Source: a virus. From it: 38,287 nucleotides of DNA. Under the pieces are notes generated by a model. That model did not search any database. It was not told the origin of the DNA and saw only the letters and a program-made list of their open reading frames with translations. This document shows, piece by piece, positions 6,690 through 14,865 of the stretch. A program made the position numbers and the translations under genes. The DNA lies in IMG/VR virus record IMGVR_UViG_3300047462_000737, positions 1 to 38,287 of that record. One strand, 5' to 3'. Position 1 is the first letter of the stretch, and the number at the start of each line of letters is the position of its first letter.

Positions 6690-9600
6690 TAGACACGCCC
6701 CCCGACCGGCGTCAGTTGGTCCGCTGAGAGCGACATGGTGAGTTTTCGAAGCTGGAAGTAAGCATCGATGGACCCGGTGGCCGGGACAGCTTCAATACGT
6801 AACGCCGTGCGTTCACCGAGGACATTGGCCGGGAATTCCACGTCGTGCATCACCAGCGATGCAAGATCCTTCTGTCTCAGCGGTCGCCGTGGGTTATCCG
6901 TGCTGTCCACATATGGCGTAATCAGCATGGAGCCGACGCCCCTCGCCGATGCCGATACGTATTGAAGGAGGTGCCTGTGGCTGCCCAGATTGAACTGAAG
7001 TTCATCGTCAGAACCAACCATAAACGCGGTCACATAATAGGCAGGAATCGGCACCGTCGAATCATCATCGCTCAAGTAGTTCTTGTTCAGCACGTAGATT
7101 TGAGACTGAGTGCTCAGCCCGAAGGACATCTGGTCATCGGTTGTGGTGGTCAATATCTGGCCGCATAACGCCGGTAGCTGCCATGGACTCCATTTCCTGG
7201 AATTCTCTGTGGCGGATATCTTCCCGGCTACTGTCACATGGATAGGCGTCGGGAGGTCCGCTGACTGGCAGCTACGGAAGCTGCATGTGAGGACCTGATT
7301 GATGGACGTGGCTCCCGGCCCGAAGGGGATGCCGATATAGATCATGCGTTCTACCGGATCATGCCTGAGCCATATCAGCTTTGCTGCCGCCCAGTTGATC
7401 TGGTCCCAGGTATTCTTGATCTCGTTGCTTATGATGTCGTAATCAGTGCCGGTCAACAGATGGACGCCTGAACGGTTGGCTACGAAGTATCCTTCATCGC
7501 TGCCATCGGCTGCCCTTGGGCTGATGCATCCAACCTTGTTGGACACTTCGTTAATCTGCCAGCTTGAAGGCTCCGACCCGCTGTCCACCGTATAATACGT
7601 GGCCTTGTCGGTCGCAATAAAAAGCTGATCACGGAATTTCCACATGTTGCGGACTGGACTGTTTCCCGGAATTCTTAAGAGCCCGGTCACGCCGTCAAAG
7701 GCCGTGGGGTTGAATGCATAGGACGCCCTGATCTGAGTACCGACCACCGGCATATCATCCGGGATGATCTGGAGTTCACTGATTGAGACGCTAAACCCAG
7801 CGGGAAGGTAGAACTCATAGACCCGGATGATCGCTGATGGATCGATGGTGGCGGGCATCGTCGGGAATGTCGCCGTGACCCAGACACCCGACGTTGTGGC
7901 TTTTGTCAGATCATAGGACGACGAATAGACCGCGTTATTGGCTCCGGTGATGTCTATTATCAATTCGCTGGCCGTTGTGACCACAGCGGACACCCGGACG
8001 AATGCTCTCCAGCGGTATGTAGTCAATGGCTTCAGGATAGGGACGTTCAAGCTGTCCTGGTACGCCGACTGAGCGATAACGCCGATGGCGTTCTGTGACC
8101 CGTCCCCGGTGATCGTGTAGCTGTATTGGTTAGCCTGAGCCGCTGATTGCGTCCCGGTTCCATACGCCGTCCAGCCCGCTGGTGTGGAAGGGCTGAACTG
8201 AGCGGACATCGACATCCCCACGAAGTTCTGGACTTTGTTCCACTCTCCCCAGCAAAACAGCCTGTCGGCGTATTCAACCACGCCCTGACAAGGTGCCAGC
8301 GTCACTTGAGCAAAGAGATTGTTTCCGGGGATGTCGATGGCCGTAGCAGCGAGTAATGAAGCATCGGAGAAGTCAAACGTAGCTGACAAGGTGAAATTGT
8401 CAGGGATTCTTGTGGACGTGCCGATCAACGCCGGAGTCGATACGCCGCCTAATGTGCTTTGCGCTCCGATAATATCGGTCGGCAGATAAAAGAAGTTAGA
8501 TCCGCCAGCGGCGGTAAAGGCCACGCATCTGGCGACGACGTTAGGCGTCCCGATTGGCAAGTTGTACACGGTCACTTTTGTGCTACCGCTGCAATTAAAT
8601 TGAGTGAGCGGAGACGGAGCCGTCAGAGATCCATCGGCTAATTCGTAAAAGACGCACACCTTATGAACGCCTGGAGCCAGTTGGCCGCCGCATGACAAGG
8701 TCCCGCCTGTGCCGACATCGCCAGCATTCTCATACGCATCAAACTGGAAGGTGTAATCGTCTACGATTGCCTTTACAATCCACTGGCCGGGATTCACTAC
8801 GCTGTTCAGCGTGTCGTTGTAGCTGTTGTTATATTTGCTCTCGCTATTGCCTGATATCACAACGCCGTCATCCACTAACAGGCCGTGAGGCGTCGCCGTC
8901 ACACAGGTAGCGGTCACCGGTGCCACGGTTCCGCCTGTGCCAACGGCGAGGCCGGTGGTTGTAGCGGAGAAGGTGAAAGAGATTGGAGACGGTACGCTGG
9001 TGACTTTCTGAAGGCCGTTATACCCGGCGACAGTGAATCCGGCCAATAACGCCGTATCGCCGACGCCGAAGGGATGCGGACCCGGCGTCACCACCGTAAC
9101 CGTTGATCCCGATTCCGTGCATGTACACGTTCCCGCTGCCGCTGATGGAAGGAATGGCATCCCGATAGCTGAGCGTCCACCGGCTACGGGAGCGGTTCCC
9201 AATGCCCATGACAATTCCACGTAACACTGAGGACCCTGTGACCAGTTGGACCAACCGAGTTCCAGTGGATAGTTTCCCGCCGCTGAGAATGAGACGACAA
9301 TGGTGTCCCATGTCCTGGCTGAATCGGCGAGATGATTACGTCCGGCGATATAAGCGTTCCCGGCCAGGGAACTCGCCTCCGGCCCGACTCTTGGACCGCT
9401 GACATAAGTACATGTTCCTCCTCCAGTAGCAGCGGAGCCTATGAACAGATTCCATCCGTCATCGATCAGGGCGTACATAGTATAAGTGCCAGCGGTCGTC
9501 ACATGCAGGACAGTCTGGACATTGCAATCAAAACCATATCCGTCCGTGCTCAAACGGGCGGATTCTGGAAAGAACGTGTCCCCGGTCCAGTTGCCGGTCG

Positions 9601-11116
9601 GTCCTTCTTGCTGTTGGGACATCGGGGTCCGGCTGTGGACATCGCCGATGCCGGAGACCGGGAAACTGGGGATCAGTTGGTTAAACGTAAGGCTGGTGCC
9701 GCCGATGTACGGCGTGGGGTTGGTTTTTGTGCCTGTACCGCTATAGACTCCGGTTTGGTTCTCATAGAAATTGATGACCGTCGTCCCGATGCTTAACGCC
9801 GCTGCCGCTGGCAACACACCGAGCGGGGATGGCTGAGAGATCGACGCGATAGCGATATTGGCGGATTGTTCGGACACAACCACGGGCAATGCTGGACCAT
9901 CTTGCGTGAGTCTCGTTAGGGTGGTGCCGTCCCATATCGCGGGAGCACTTGCCCCGCCTGGGTCGGTCTGATTGAAGGACGCGAGATACTGCCGGGTGTC
10001 ATAGACAGCGGATTTGATGAGACTGCCGGAAGGGACAAAGGACGCGGGTCCGGCTGAGATCATTTCGACTGTTGTGGATGCGATGTTGGCCTGCTGATAC
10101 AGATTGCCGTCCGTGCCACACATCAATGTCGTCGGTGTCCCGTTCGGTAAGTCATAAGTGTCGGCGTACACCATCGGCGTCGGGAACGTCGGGACGGTGT
10201 CCACGATAGTCGTACCGTTAATCGTCCCGGTCAATGTCCCAGTTAACGCCGTTGTGCTGACCACCGGCGTATTCTGGACGCTGCAATCAAAGATCAGGCT
10301 ACTGGTTGGCGGGTTCCCTTCAATCGCTGCTTGATGATCGGCTAGCGTCGTCTGTCTCGACCACATATAAGTATCGGCGATGATTACGAGTTCCGGGCTG
10401 AAGTATCCGGGTCCAGGCGGGTTTGAAAAGTACGCCACGTTAGGCGTCCCAACCTGGAAGCTGGGATCGCTCACCATGGCCGCTGTGTTGATCGGTAATG
10501 AATATGGCAAGCTGCCAAACGTCGTCACTTCGTCGCCGGTGCCAACATACAGCGTAATCGTCATAGCGGAGACATTGCGTGAAATCCCGATGTACGTCCA
10601 TTGGTTGGCCGGGATGTGAGTGGCGAAGATGACCGGGGACATGGACACGATTCCAGCGGACGTGCCGCTATCGTGCGAATAAAGAATATTGAACCCGCTG
10701 GCACCATCGGATGTCACGGTTACGAGATAAGCGAAATGAGCGCCGGGGTTAGAGTCACCGAGGCACCCGAATGAAAGGATGCATCCGTTGGCACCGGTGG
10801 GAAACTTTACCCAGACGCCGCAGGACCAATCGGTGTTTATGTAGAGACTGGCAAGATTGCCGAAATTGACAAAGTCAAACTGGTGATAACCGCCGACGAC
10901 GCAGGAGAACTGACGCCCGTAGTCGAATGCGGCACCGGGAGAGAATAAACGCTGGAGACCGGGCCGTGTCGCTACGGAACCTTGTTCAAAAGCGACATCG
11001 CTGTTCTCCGGGCTGACGCCCATCGGCAAGTCAACCGGGTCAGCGTCGCTGACGAGGGAGCCGAAAAGGTCAATCGAGATATTGGCTGTAGCTTGGGATT
11101 CGTTTGCGTTGGGCAT
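6689..11116 (-). CDS. Giant tail nozzle protein (T7 gp12 / P22 gp10-like) with LamG and PA14-like inserts
   Basis: 1475 aa, far longer than usual nozzle proteins (about 470-800 aa). It starts with a short segment ending in RPGLQRLFSPG, typical of nozzle N-termini. Residues about 80-270 read as a concanavalin/LamG jelly roll (WSCGVWVKF, ANQWTYIGISRN, IADTYMWSRQT). Residues about 450-650 resemble a PA14-like carbohydrate domain (TYTMYALIDDGWNLFIG, YPLELGWSNWSQGPQCYVEL). Ig-like repeats follow (about 670-830). A second sugar-binding-like sandwich (about 980-1150) and the nozzle propeller blades (VRNMWKFRDQLFIATD, EGYFVANRSGVHLLTGTDYD, IIS, about 1190 onward) complete it. The protein would close the portal channel and may also contact host glycans (inference). 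Its ATG lies directly after the stop of the connector-candidate gene, so coupling is likely. Confidence 0.75.
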   Translation of the reverse strand: MPNANESQATANISIDLFGSLVSDADPVDLPMGVSPENSDVAFEQGSVATRPGLQRLFSPGAAFDYGRQFSCVVGGYHQFDFVNFGNLASLYINTDWSCGVWVKFPTGANGCILSFGCLGDSNPGAHFAYLVTVTSDGASGFNILYSHDSGTSAGIVSMSPVIFATHIPANQWTYIGISRNVSAMTITLYVGTGDEVTTFGSLPYSLPINTAAMVSDPSFQVGTPNVAYFSNPPGPGYFSPELVIIADTYMWSRQTTLADHQAAIEGNPPTSSLIFDCSVQNTPVVSTTALTGTLTGTINGTTIVDTVPTFPTPMVYADTYDLPNGTPTTLMCGTDGNLYQQANIASTTVEMISAGPASFVPSGSLIKSAVYDTRQYLASFNQTDPGGASAPAIWDGTTLTRLTQDGPALPVVVSEQSANIAIASISQPSPLGVLPAAAALSIGTTVINFYENQTGVYSGTGTKTNPTPYIGGTSLTFNQLIPSFPVSGIGDVHSRTPMSQQQEGPTGNWTGDTFFPESARLSTDGYGFDCNVQTVLHVTTAGTYTMYALIDDGWNLFIGSAATGGGTCTYVSGPRVGPEASSLAGNAYIAGRNHLADSARTWDTIVVSFSAAGNYPLELGWSNWSQGPQCYVELSWALGTAPVAGGRSAIGMPFLPSAAAGTCTCTESGSTVTVVTPGPHPFGVGDTALLAGFTVAGYNGLQKVTSVPSPISFTFSATTTGLAVGTGGTVAPVTATCVTATPHGLLVDDGVVISGNSESKYNNSYNDTLNSVVNPGQWIVKAIVDDYTFQFDAYENAGDVGTGGTLSCGGQLAPGVHKVCVFYELADGSLTAPSPLTQFNCSGSTKVTVYNLPIGTPNVVARCVAFTAAGGSNFFYLPTDIIGAQSTLGGVSTPALIGTSTRIPDNFTLSATFDFSDASLLAATAIDIPGNNLFAQVTLAPCQGVVEYADRLFCWGEWNKVQNFVGMSMSAQFSPSTPAGWTAYGTGTQSAAQANQYSYTITGDGSQNAIGVIAQSAYQDSLNVPILKPLTTYRWRAFVRVSAVVTTASELIIDITGANNAVYSSSYDLTKATTSGVWVTATFPTMPATIDPSAIIRVYEFYLPAGFSVSISELQIIPDDMPVVGTQIRASYAFNPTAFDGVTGLLRIPGNSPVRNMWKFRDQLFIATDKATYYTVDSGSEPSSWQINEVSNKVGCISPRAADGSDEGYFVANRSGVHLLTGTDYDIISNEIKNTWDQINWAAAKLIWLRHDPVERMIYIGIPFGPGATSINQVLTCSFRSCQSADLPTPIHVTVAGKISATENSRKWSPWQLPALCGQILTTTTDDQMSFGLSTQSQIYVLNKNYLSDDDSTVPIPAYYVTAFMVGSDDELQFNLGSHRHLLQYVSASARGVGSMLITPYVDSTDNPRRPLRQKDLASLVMHDVEFPANVLGERTALRIEAVPATGSIDAYFQLRKLTMSLSADQLTPVGGRV

Positions 11117-11911
11117 TTATGCCACCAAGGGGGAAGTTCCCCCGCTTCCCATGAATACGGATCGTCCAAAGCGTCCAGAGCCGTATGGACGACGGCGGTA
11201 TGTTTGCCGCTGCTTACGCATGTCATCGCGGTTGGCCATGCGTTCCAGCGAGGCTTGAGCCTTTGCTTCGAATGCCGCTGCTAGTGCGGACCCGCGAGTT
11301 TCGGCGAACCGGGCAGCGGTCATGTAGGACAGAGCATCGGCTACCCGCATGATCATGATGGGAGATGTGGGGCCGCTGATAGCGGGTGCATAAGTCAGAT
11401 AGCGGATGGTGAGATCGACGGCCTGAGAAGCCACCGGAAGATAAAGGGCGTCCTGCCGCCAGTCCCATGTACGGTGGAATGAGTTACCCGCGTAAAAAGG
11501 CTTGCCGTCTGCCTGGGGCTTCATCTGGAGATAACGGCCATTCATCCCAGCGGGACGTTCGCCGATAATCAAAGGCTGAAGTAGATCAGTAGGTAAGGCC
11601 GGGGTTGCGGTAGTTACGCCGTCTTGAGTGAATCCGCTGAAAGTGATCTGACATTCAGAAGCGTAGTCGATCATCCGGGACGCGGGCACCGCTGGTATCA
11701 CGGCTTCTTTGGTGTAGGTGCTGACGCCCATGTCCATGAGGATGTCCTGGCATGCTGAATAGGCGGAGTCCATCAGGACGAAGGTGTATGGCTGATCGTC
11801 GGCGAAGAGGTCGCCGGTTAAAGTGCCGTCCTGGAGATCGTTCAGGATGGCCCGCGTTTTAATTGCGATGTCTTCCGCTACAAGGTATGGGCCACTGTCC
11901 AAGACAGGCAT
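11117..11911 (-). CDS. Head-tail connector / adaptor candidate (T7 gp11, P22 gp4-like position)
   Basis: 264 aa. It opens with a helical segment (YLVAEDIAIKTRAILNDLQDG), followed by mixed alpha/beta sequence and a long C-terminal helix (ADALSYMTAARFAETRGSAL and onward). It ends in a basic, Gly-rich tail (RRRPYGSGRFGRS). This arrangement and its place just before the nozzle gene fit the ring adaptor that joins portal and nozzle in short-tailed phages. The call is from position and general pattern; I see no diagnostic motif. The ATG has GGGAG about eight bases upstream. A GGTCCTGAG copy lies 33 bases upstream, not next to a start. Confidence 0.6.
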   Translation of the reverse strand: MPVLDSGPYLVAEDIAIKTRAILNDLQDGTLTGDLFADDQPYTFVLMDSAYSACQDILMDMGVSTYTKEAVIPAVPASRMIDYASECQITFSGFTQDGVTTATPALPTDLLQPLIIGERPAGMNGRYLQMKPQADGKPFYAGNSFHRTWDWRQDALYLPVASQAVDLTIRYLTYAPAISGPTSPIMIMRVADALSYMTAARFAETRGSALAAAFEAKAQASLERMANRDDMRKQRQTYRRRPYGSGRFGRSVFMGSGGTSPLVA

Positions 11912-11944
11912 GGTGAGTTCTCCCGGCCATGGGTGGCCTGAACT

Positions 11945-11953
11945 CTCAGGACC
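11945..11953 (-). promoter_or_regulatory. Start-associated-type motif, copy 2 (not next to a start)
   Basis: GGTCCTGAG on the - strand, 11 bases after the stop of the 11965-12720 gene and 33 bases before the ATG at 11911. That ATG has its own GGGAG ribosome site, so this copy lacks an obvious partner start. Confidence 0.5.
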
Positions 11954-11964
11954 TTGTTACAGGC

Positions 11965-12720
11965 TTAGGAACGGGCTTTACTGGCGGGTTTCTCCGTTGG
12001 TGACTCAGCCGGGGGAACATAACCCTCTTGCCCTGATTCCCATTTCTGACGATCAAGAATAGATCCACAGCTATTACATTTGGCAGCGGCGGGATTGACC
12101 TTGGCAAAACAGAAACGGCAGTCGGTCATCTGGACGGGAGTAACGTCCCATTGGCGATACTGGCCGAGGTAGGAGGCCGCTTTGCGGTGGATGCTTGATA
12201 GCTGGTTGCGTTCGGTTTGGGTGCCGTTGAAAAGGATGTCGCCTTGTTGGAGGAACTTCTGCATGGTGGCGGTGAGTCTCTTCTTCGCTTCCGTCAGTTC
12301 GGTGGCGGTTGGTTTGTCCCCGGCACTGATAAAGACTCCCCAGTTCCTAAGATCATTTTCCGGGACCCCTTCGGACTCGCCAGTGATGTCTTTGGCTACG
12401 TCCCGGCCATCCCAATAATTAAGGGCCAGTTCTCCCTCGCCTTTGTCATAAAATTCAAAAACGATGGATTCAACAATAAGCGGTTTAGAAACCGTGGCCC
12501 AGTCAGCGTGATTAGCGGACCCGTTGTCACTGCAAGCCGGGATGACAAACATCCCGTGCGGCGATATCTGCCGGCGCCATTCAACCGGGTACACGTTCCA
12601 GATGTAGACTTTGGGCCGTGCGTCCCTCTCTTTCAGAAGGATCTCTGGTACTTCGGCCTTCTTACGGCGATTGAGGCCGCTGACGCTGTTAAACGCTTGT
12701 GATGCTGAGATAGCTGGCAT
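11965..12720 (-). CDS. Unknown protein with C-terminal zinc ribbon, capsid-region
   Basis: 251 aa. No family recognised for residues 1-195, which contain a beta-rich part (VYIWNVYPVEWRRQISPHGM, VESIVFEFYDKGEGELALNY) and helices with Gln/Lys/Thr (about 135-175). Near the C-terminus, MTDCRFCF and AKCNSCGS form a CxxC-x10-CxxC zinc ribbon (C201, C204, C215, C218), followed by a Pro/Lys/Ser-rich tail. It lies four bases from the preceding gene and among head genes, so it may be a minor structural or assembly protein, but the zinc ribbon would also suit nucleic-acid contact. The ATG has AGGTG eight bases upstream. Confidence 0.55.
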   Translation of the reverse strand: MPAISASQAFNSVSGLNRRKKAEVPEILLKERDARPKVYIWNVYPVEWRRQISPHGMFVIPACSDNGSANHADWATVSKPLIVESIVFEFYDKGEGELALNYWDGRDVAKDITGESEGVPENDLRNWGVFISAGDKPTATELTEAKKRLTATMQKFLQQGDILFNGTQTERNQLSSIHRKAASYLGQYRQWDVTPVQMTDCRFCFAKVNPAAAKCNSCGSILDRQKWESGQEGYVPPAESPTEKPASKARS

Positions 12721-12723
12721 TGA

Positions 12724-13377
12724 TTACACCTGTTCGAATGAATTCTTACCGACTTTGCGGATGTTGGCCGGGAGATCAGATATCGTCCGATCCATGCGGA
12801 TCTTGTCGATATCCGCCGTATTCGTAGCACCGCCATAGCCGATGGTCGGGCCGTAATGCAGCGGCATCGCCTCATCAAATTCGTCGGATATCCGCTGATG
12901 GTGGGCCTTCTTCTGGGCTTGCATGCGATCTTTGATCGCTATCCGTTTGTCGCTGAGCGAATAGAGATTACCGCGTTCCACGTTGATTACGATGGCACGG
13001 ACCAACGCCGGGACGGGCTGCTGGTAGGTGTCGTTTATATGGAAGAGATGGACCGTTTCGTAGTCGCCGCGATGAGGGAATGGGCCGCAGGAGAGATAAC
13101 CCCACGCGTCACGGTTCTGAATGTCCCACATGGCGGGAGACCCATAGAGATAGGGAGGACACCATTTTTCAAGAACGAATGCCTGTTCGGTGTAGCGGGC
13201 GATGGGCCGATATTCATAGCGGGCGACATCGGCCCAATAACCGCCGACGATCTCTTTACGGGATGGACCCCATATGAGGCGATAACGCGGGCCGCCGTAT
13301 GGGTTGCTGCCGAATTCGGCTAACAGCCGATCCGCCCAGGGAGGTGCTGGCCGGGTATGTTCTTTGAGAAGTCTCAC
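12724..13377 (-). CDS. Unknown conserved-type phage protein downstream of capsid gene
   Basis: 217 aa. I recognise no catalytic domain. It has an aromatic-rich, strand-like first half (RYRLIWGPSRKEIVGGYWAD, YEYRPIARYTEQAFVLEKWC) and a helical, charged second half (KDRMQAQKKAHHQRISDEFDEA). It starts with GTG at 13377, five bases after GGTCCTGAG (13383-13391), where TGAGG could also serve as a weak ribosome site. Its stop is three bases from the start of the zinc-ribbon gene, so the two are probably co-translated. Position between the capsid terminator and the connector suggests a head-completion or minor virion role (inference). Confidence 0.55.
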   Translation of the reverse strand: MRLLKEHTRPAPPWADRLLAEFGSNPYGGPRYRLIWGPSRKEIVGGYWADVARYEYRPIARYTEQAFVLEKWCPPYLYGSPAMWDIQNRDAWGYLSCGPFPHRGDYETVHLFHINDTYQQPVPALVRAIVINVERGNLYSLSDKRIAIKDRMQAQKKAHHQRISDEFDEAMPLHYGPTIGYGGATNTADIDKIRMDRTISDLPANIRKVGKNSFEQV

Positions 13378-13382
13378 AAAGC

Positions 13383-13391
13383 CTCAGGACC
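13383..13391 (-). promoter_or_regulatory. Start-associated motif, copy 3
   Basis: GGTCCTGAG on the - strand, five bases (GCTTT) before the GTG at 13377. It lies 25 bases downstream of the capsid terminator hairpin. Confidence 0.7.
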
Positions 13392-13416
13392 GTGCGGAAG
13401 AGGCCATATAGACGCG

Positions 13417-13448
13417 AAAAGGGCCTCCCCGGTTGAGGAGGCCCTTTT
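13417..13448 (-). terminator. Strong bidirectional intrinsic terminator after the capsid gene
   Basis: Perfect 12-base stem AAAAGGGCCTCC / GGAGGCCCTTTT around an 8-base loop, with the T run built into the stem on both strands. It lies 20 bases after the capsid stop. Partial termination here would give more capsid than tail mRNA (inference). Confidence 0.85.
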
Positions 13449-13468
13449 CTTCAGTTGTAGGTTGCCGA

Positions 13469-14707
13469 TTAGGAACCAGCGGTGACGGTTAAACCATCGA
13501 TGTAACCATTGGCCATCGGATTGTCTGCGTAGGTTTGCATACCACATGCCAGATACGCAAGCGTCGCAGATGCCACGCCGCCTGATGGACCCACCTGCGG
13601 AAACATCGTCTGGCCCCCAAACTCAAGCAAATCAACCGGAGCAACTTCGCTACGGCCCCATGTCTTGAGGTTCAGAGCATCAACACGTCCATACTGAGCA
13701 TATACGCTCTCGATTATTTTTCGGCCCGCCATCGTGACGGGTGCCGATTCTGAAAGCATATCCATCGTGGAATCTCGCTTGCTTTCCACAAGGTCAATTC
13801 TTTGTACGGTGGTGCTGAGTTGTTCCCATGCATAGGACTGGTCAGGTCCGAGGTGGAAAACGAGCCCTTCTCCAGCGGCGGTACCCAATGTCCTGCGAAT
13901 CTGGTTGATTAACAGGCGTGGCATACCAACGCTTAGTGGAGCGTTGCCGCCCGATACGTGGTTGCTGCGAAGGATGGGATACGTGGTGCGGGACAGTCCC
14001 AGGTACGTCCCGGTTGTGGCCGCTGAGTTCACATACTCCAAACCAAACAAAGCGCTTGCAGCGGTGCCGGGAGCACCCGCAAGAATCAACAGATCGTTTG
14101 CGGCGGTGCCGGTCGGTACTGCTGCTACTGTGATCGTGTGGGAGTTTGCAGACACGCCTGTGACGGTGGCGTTTCCACGCGACGTACCACCTAAAGCCGG
14201 AAATACTTGAATTACCTGGCCAACGGCGAACCTATTGGCGTTGTCATTTAAGGTGATCGCATTGCCCGAGACGCTGGCGACGCTGCCTAATGTGCCGCTG
14301 CCGTCTGTGTTAAGTAACGACTCCAAACCGACCAACAGTGCATCCGTGGCATCCGTGATCATGGCCTTGGTTGCATTAGCAACAGCTTTCGTATCGCTAT
14401 TCGTGGCGTATTCTGCGGCCTTTGAAATCGACATCGCTTTCACGTAATAGTTCGGCGTCAGAGTTGCTACGTCGTAGCTGGCTGATGTTCCAATTCCAAG
14501 GTCGTCGCCGTCCATGGTTTGCATGGAAATGCCGCCGCCGAGACTGGTCTTGATTGGCACACGGAGAGCACGGGATGAAACTACTTCAACACCGGCCTTT
14601 TCTTTTATGAGTGAGTACAGGCCATGGTCCTTCTGGAACCACAGCGGGATGTTTTTGCGGACCTTTTCAAGCTGTATTGCTACAACTGCCGCGTTCTGAG
14701 TTGGCAT
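13469..14707 (-). CDS. Major capsid protein
   Basis: 412 aa. Identified from size, position (terminase, portal, scaffold, then this gene), and sequence. It has a polar N-terminal arm with VAIQLEKVRKNIPLWFQKD, a strand-helix region (ALRVPIKTSLGGGISMQTMD) and a beta-rich insertion of about 80 residues (about 135-215, SGNAITLNDNANRFAVGQVI onward). A long spine-type helix and a C-terminal part with LLEFGGQTMFPQVGPSGG follow. It would form the icosahedral shell on the scaffold. The insertion could be a surface-exposed knob. The ATG has GAGG nine bases upstream. It is the only gene flanked by both a long structured leader and a strong terminator, which fits a highly expressed product. Confidence 0.87.
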   Translation of the reverse strand: MPTQNAAVVAIQLEKVRKNIPLWFQKDHGLYSLIKEKAGVEVVSSRALRVPIKTSLGGGISMQTMDGDDLGIGTSASYDVATLTPNYYVKAMSISKAAEYATNSDTKAVANATKAMITDATDALLVGLESLLNTDGSGTLGSVASVSGNAITLNDNANRFAVGQVIQVFPALGGTSRGNATVTGVSANSHTITVAAVPTGTAANDLLILAGAPGTAASALFGLEYVNSAATTGTYLGLSRTTYPILRSNHVSGGNAPLSVGMPRLLINQIRRTLGTAAGEGLVFHLGPDQSYAWEQLSTTVQRIDLVESKRDSTMDMLSESAPVTMAGRKIIESVYAQYGRVDALNLKTWGRSEVAPVDLLEFGGQTMFPQVGPSGGVASATLAYLACGMQTYADNPMANGYIDGLTVTAGS

Positions 14708-14767
14708 AATGAACCTCGTGAAATTCGTTGATCGAATCGCACGCTATCCACCGTGGCCAGATAACTC

Positions 14768-14848
14768 AGTCTTCAGCCGTGAGGCTCAGGGTGTACTCTC
14801 CCTGAAGTAACCGACGACGGATCAAGCGTTACTGATCGTCTGAAGACT
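14768..14848 (-). promoter_or_regulatory. Structured leader between scaffold and capsid genes
   Basis: The 158-base gap 14708-14865 holds no ORF. Two 9-base arms, AGTCTTCAG (14768-14776) and CTGAAGACT (14840-14848), can pair over 63 bases. Inside lies a second hairpin, TCAGGG (14786-14791) with CCCTGA (14800-14805). The outer arm overlaps a GGTCCTGAG copy. This may be an mRNA leader structure for capsid expression; no known riboswitch pattern is recognised. Confidence 0.45.
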
Positions 14849-14855
14849 CAGGACC
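14847..14855 (-). promoter_or_regulatory. Start-associated-type motif, copy 4 (not next to a start)
   Basis: GGTCCTGAG on the - strand, ten bases after the scaffold stop and 139 bases before the capsid ATG. No ATG, GTG or TTG follows at 4-7 bases. It overlaps the outer arm of the capsid-leader inverted repeat. Confidence 0.5.
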
Positions 14856-14865
14856 ATTGACGGGA

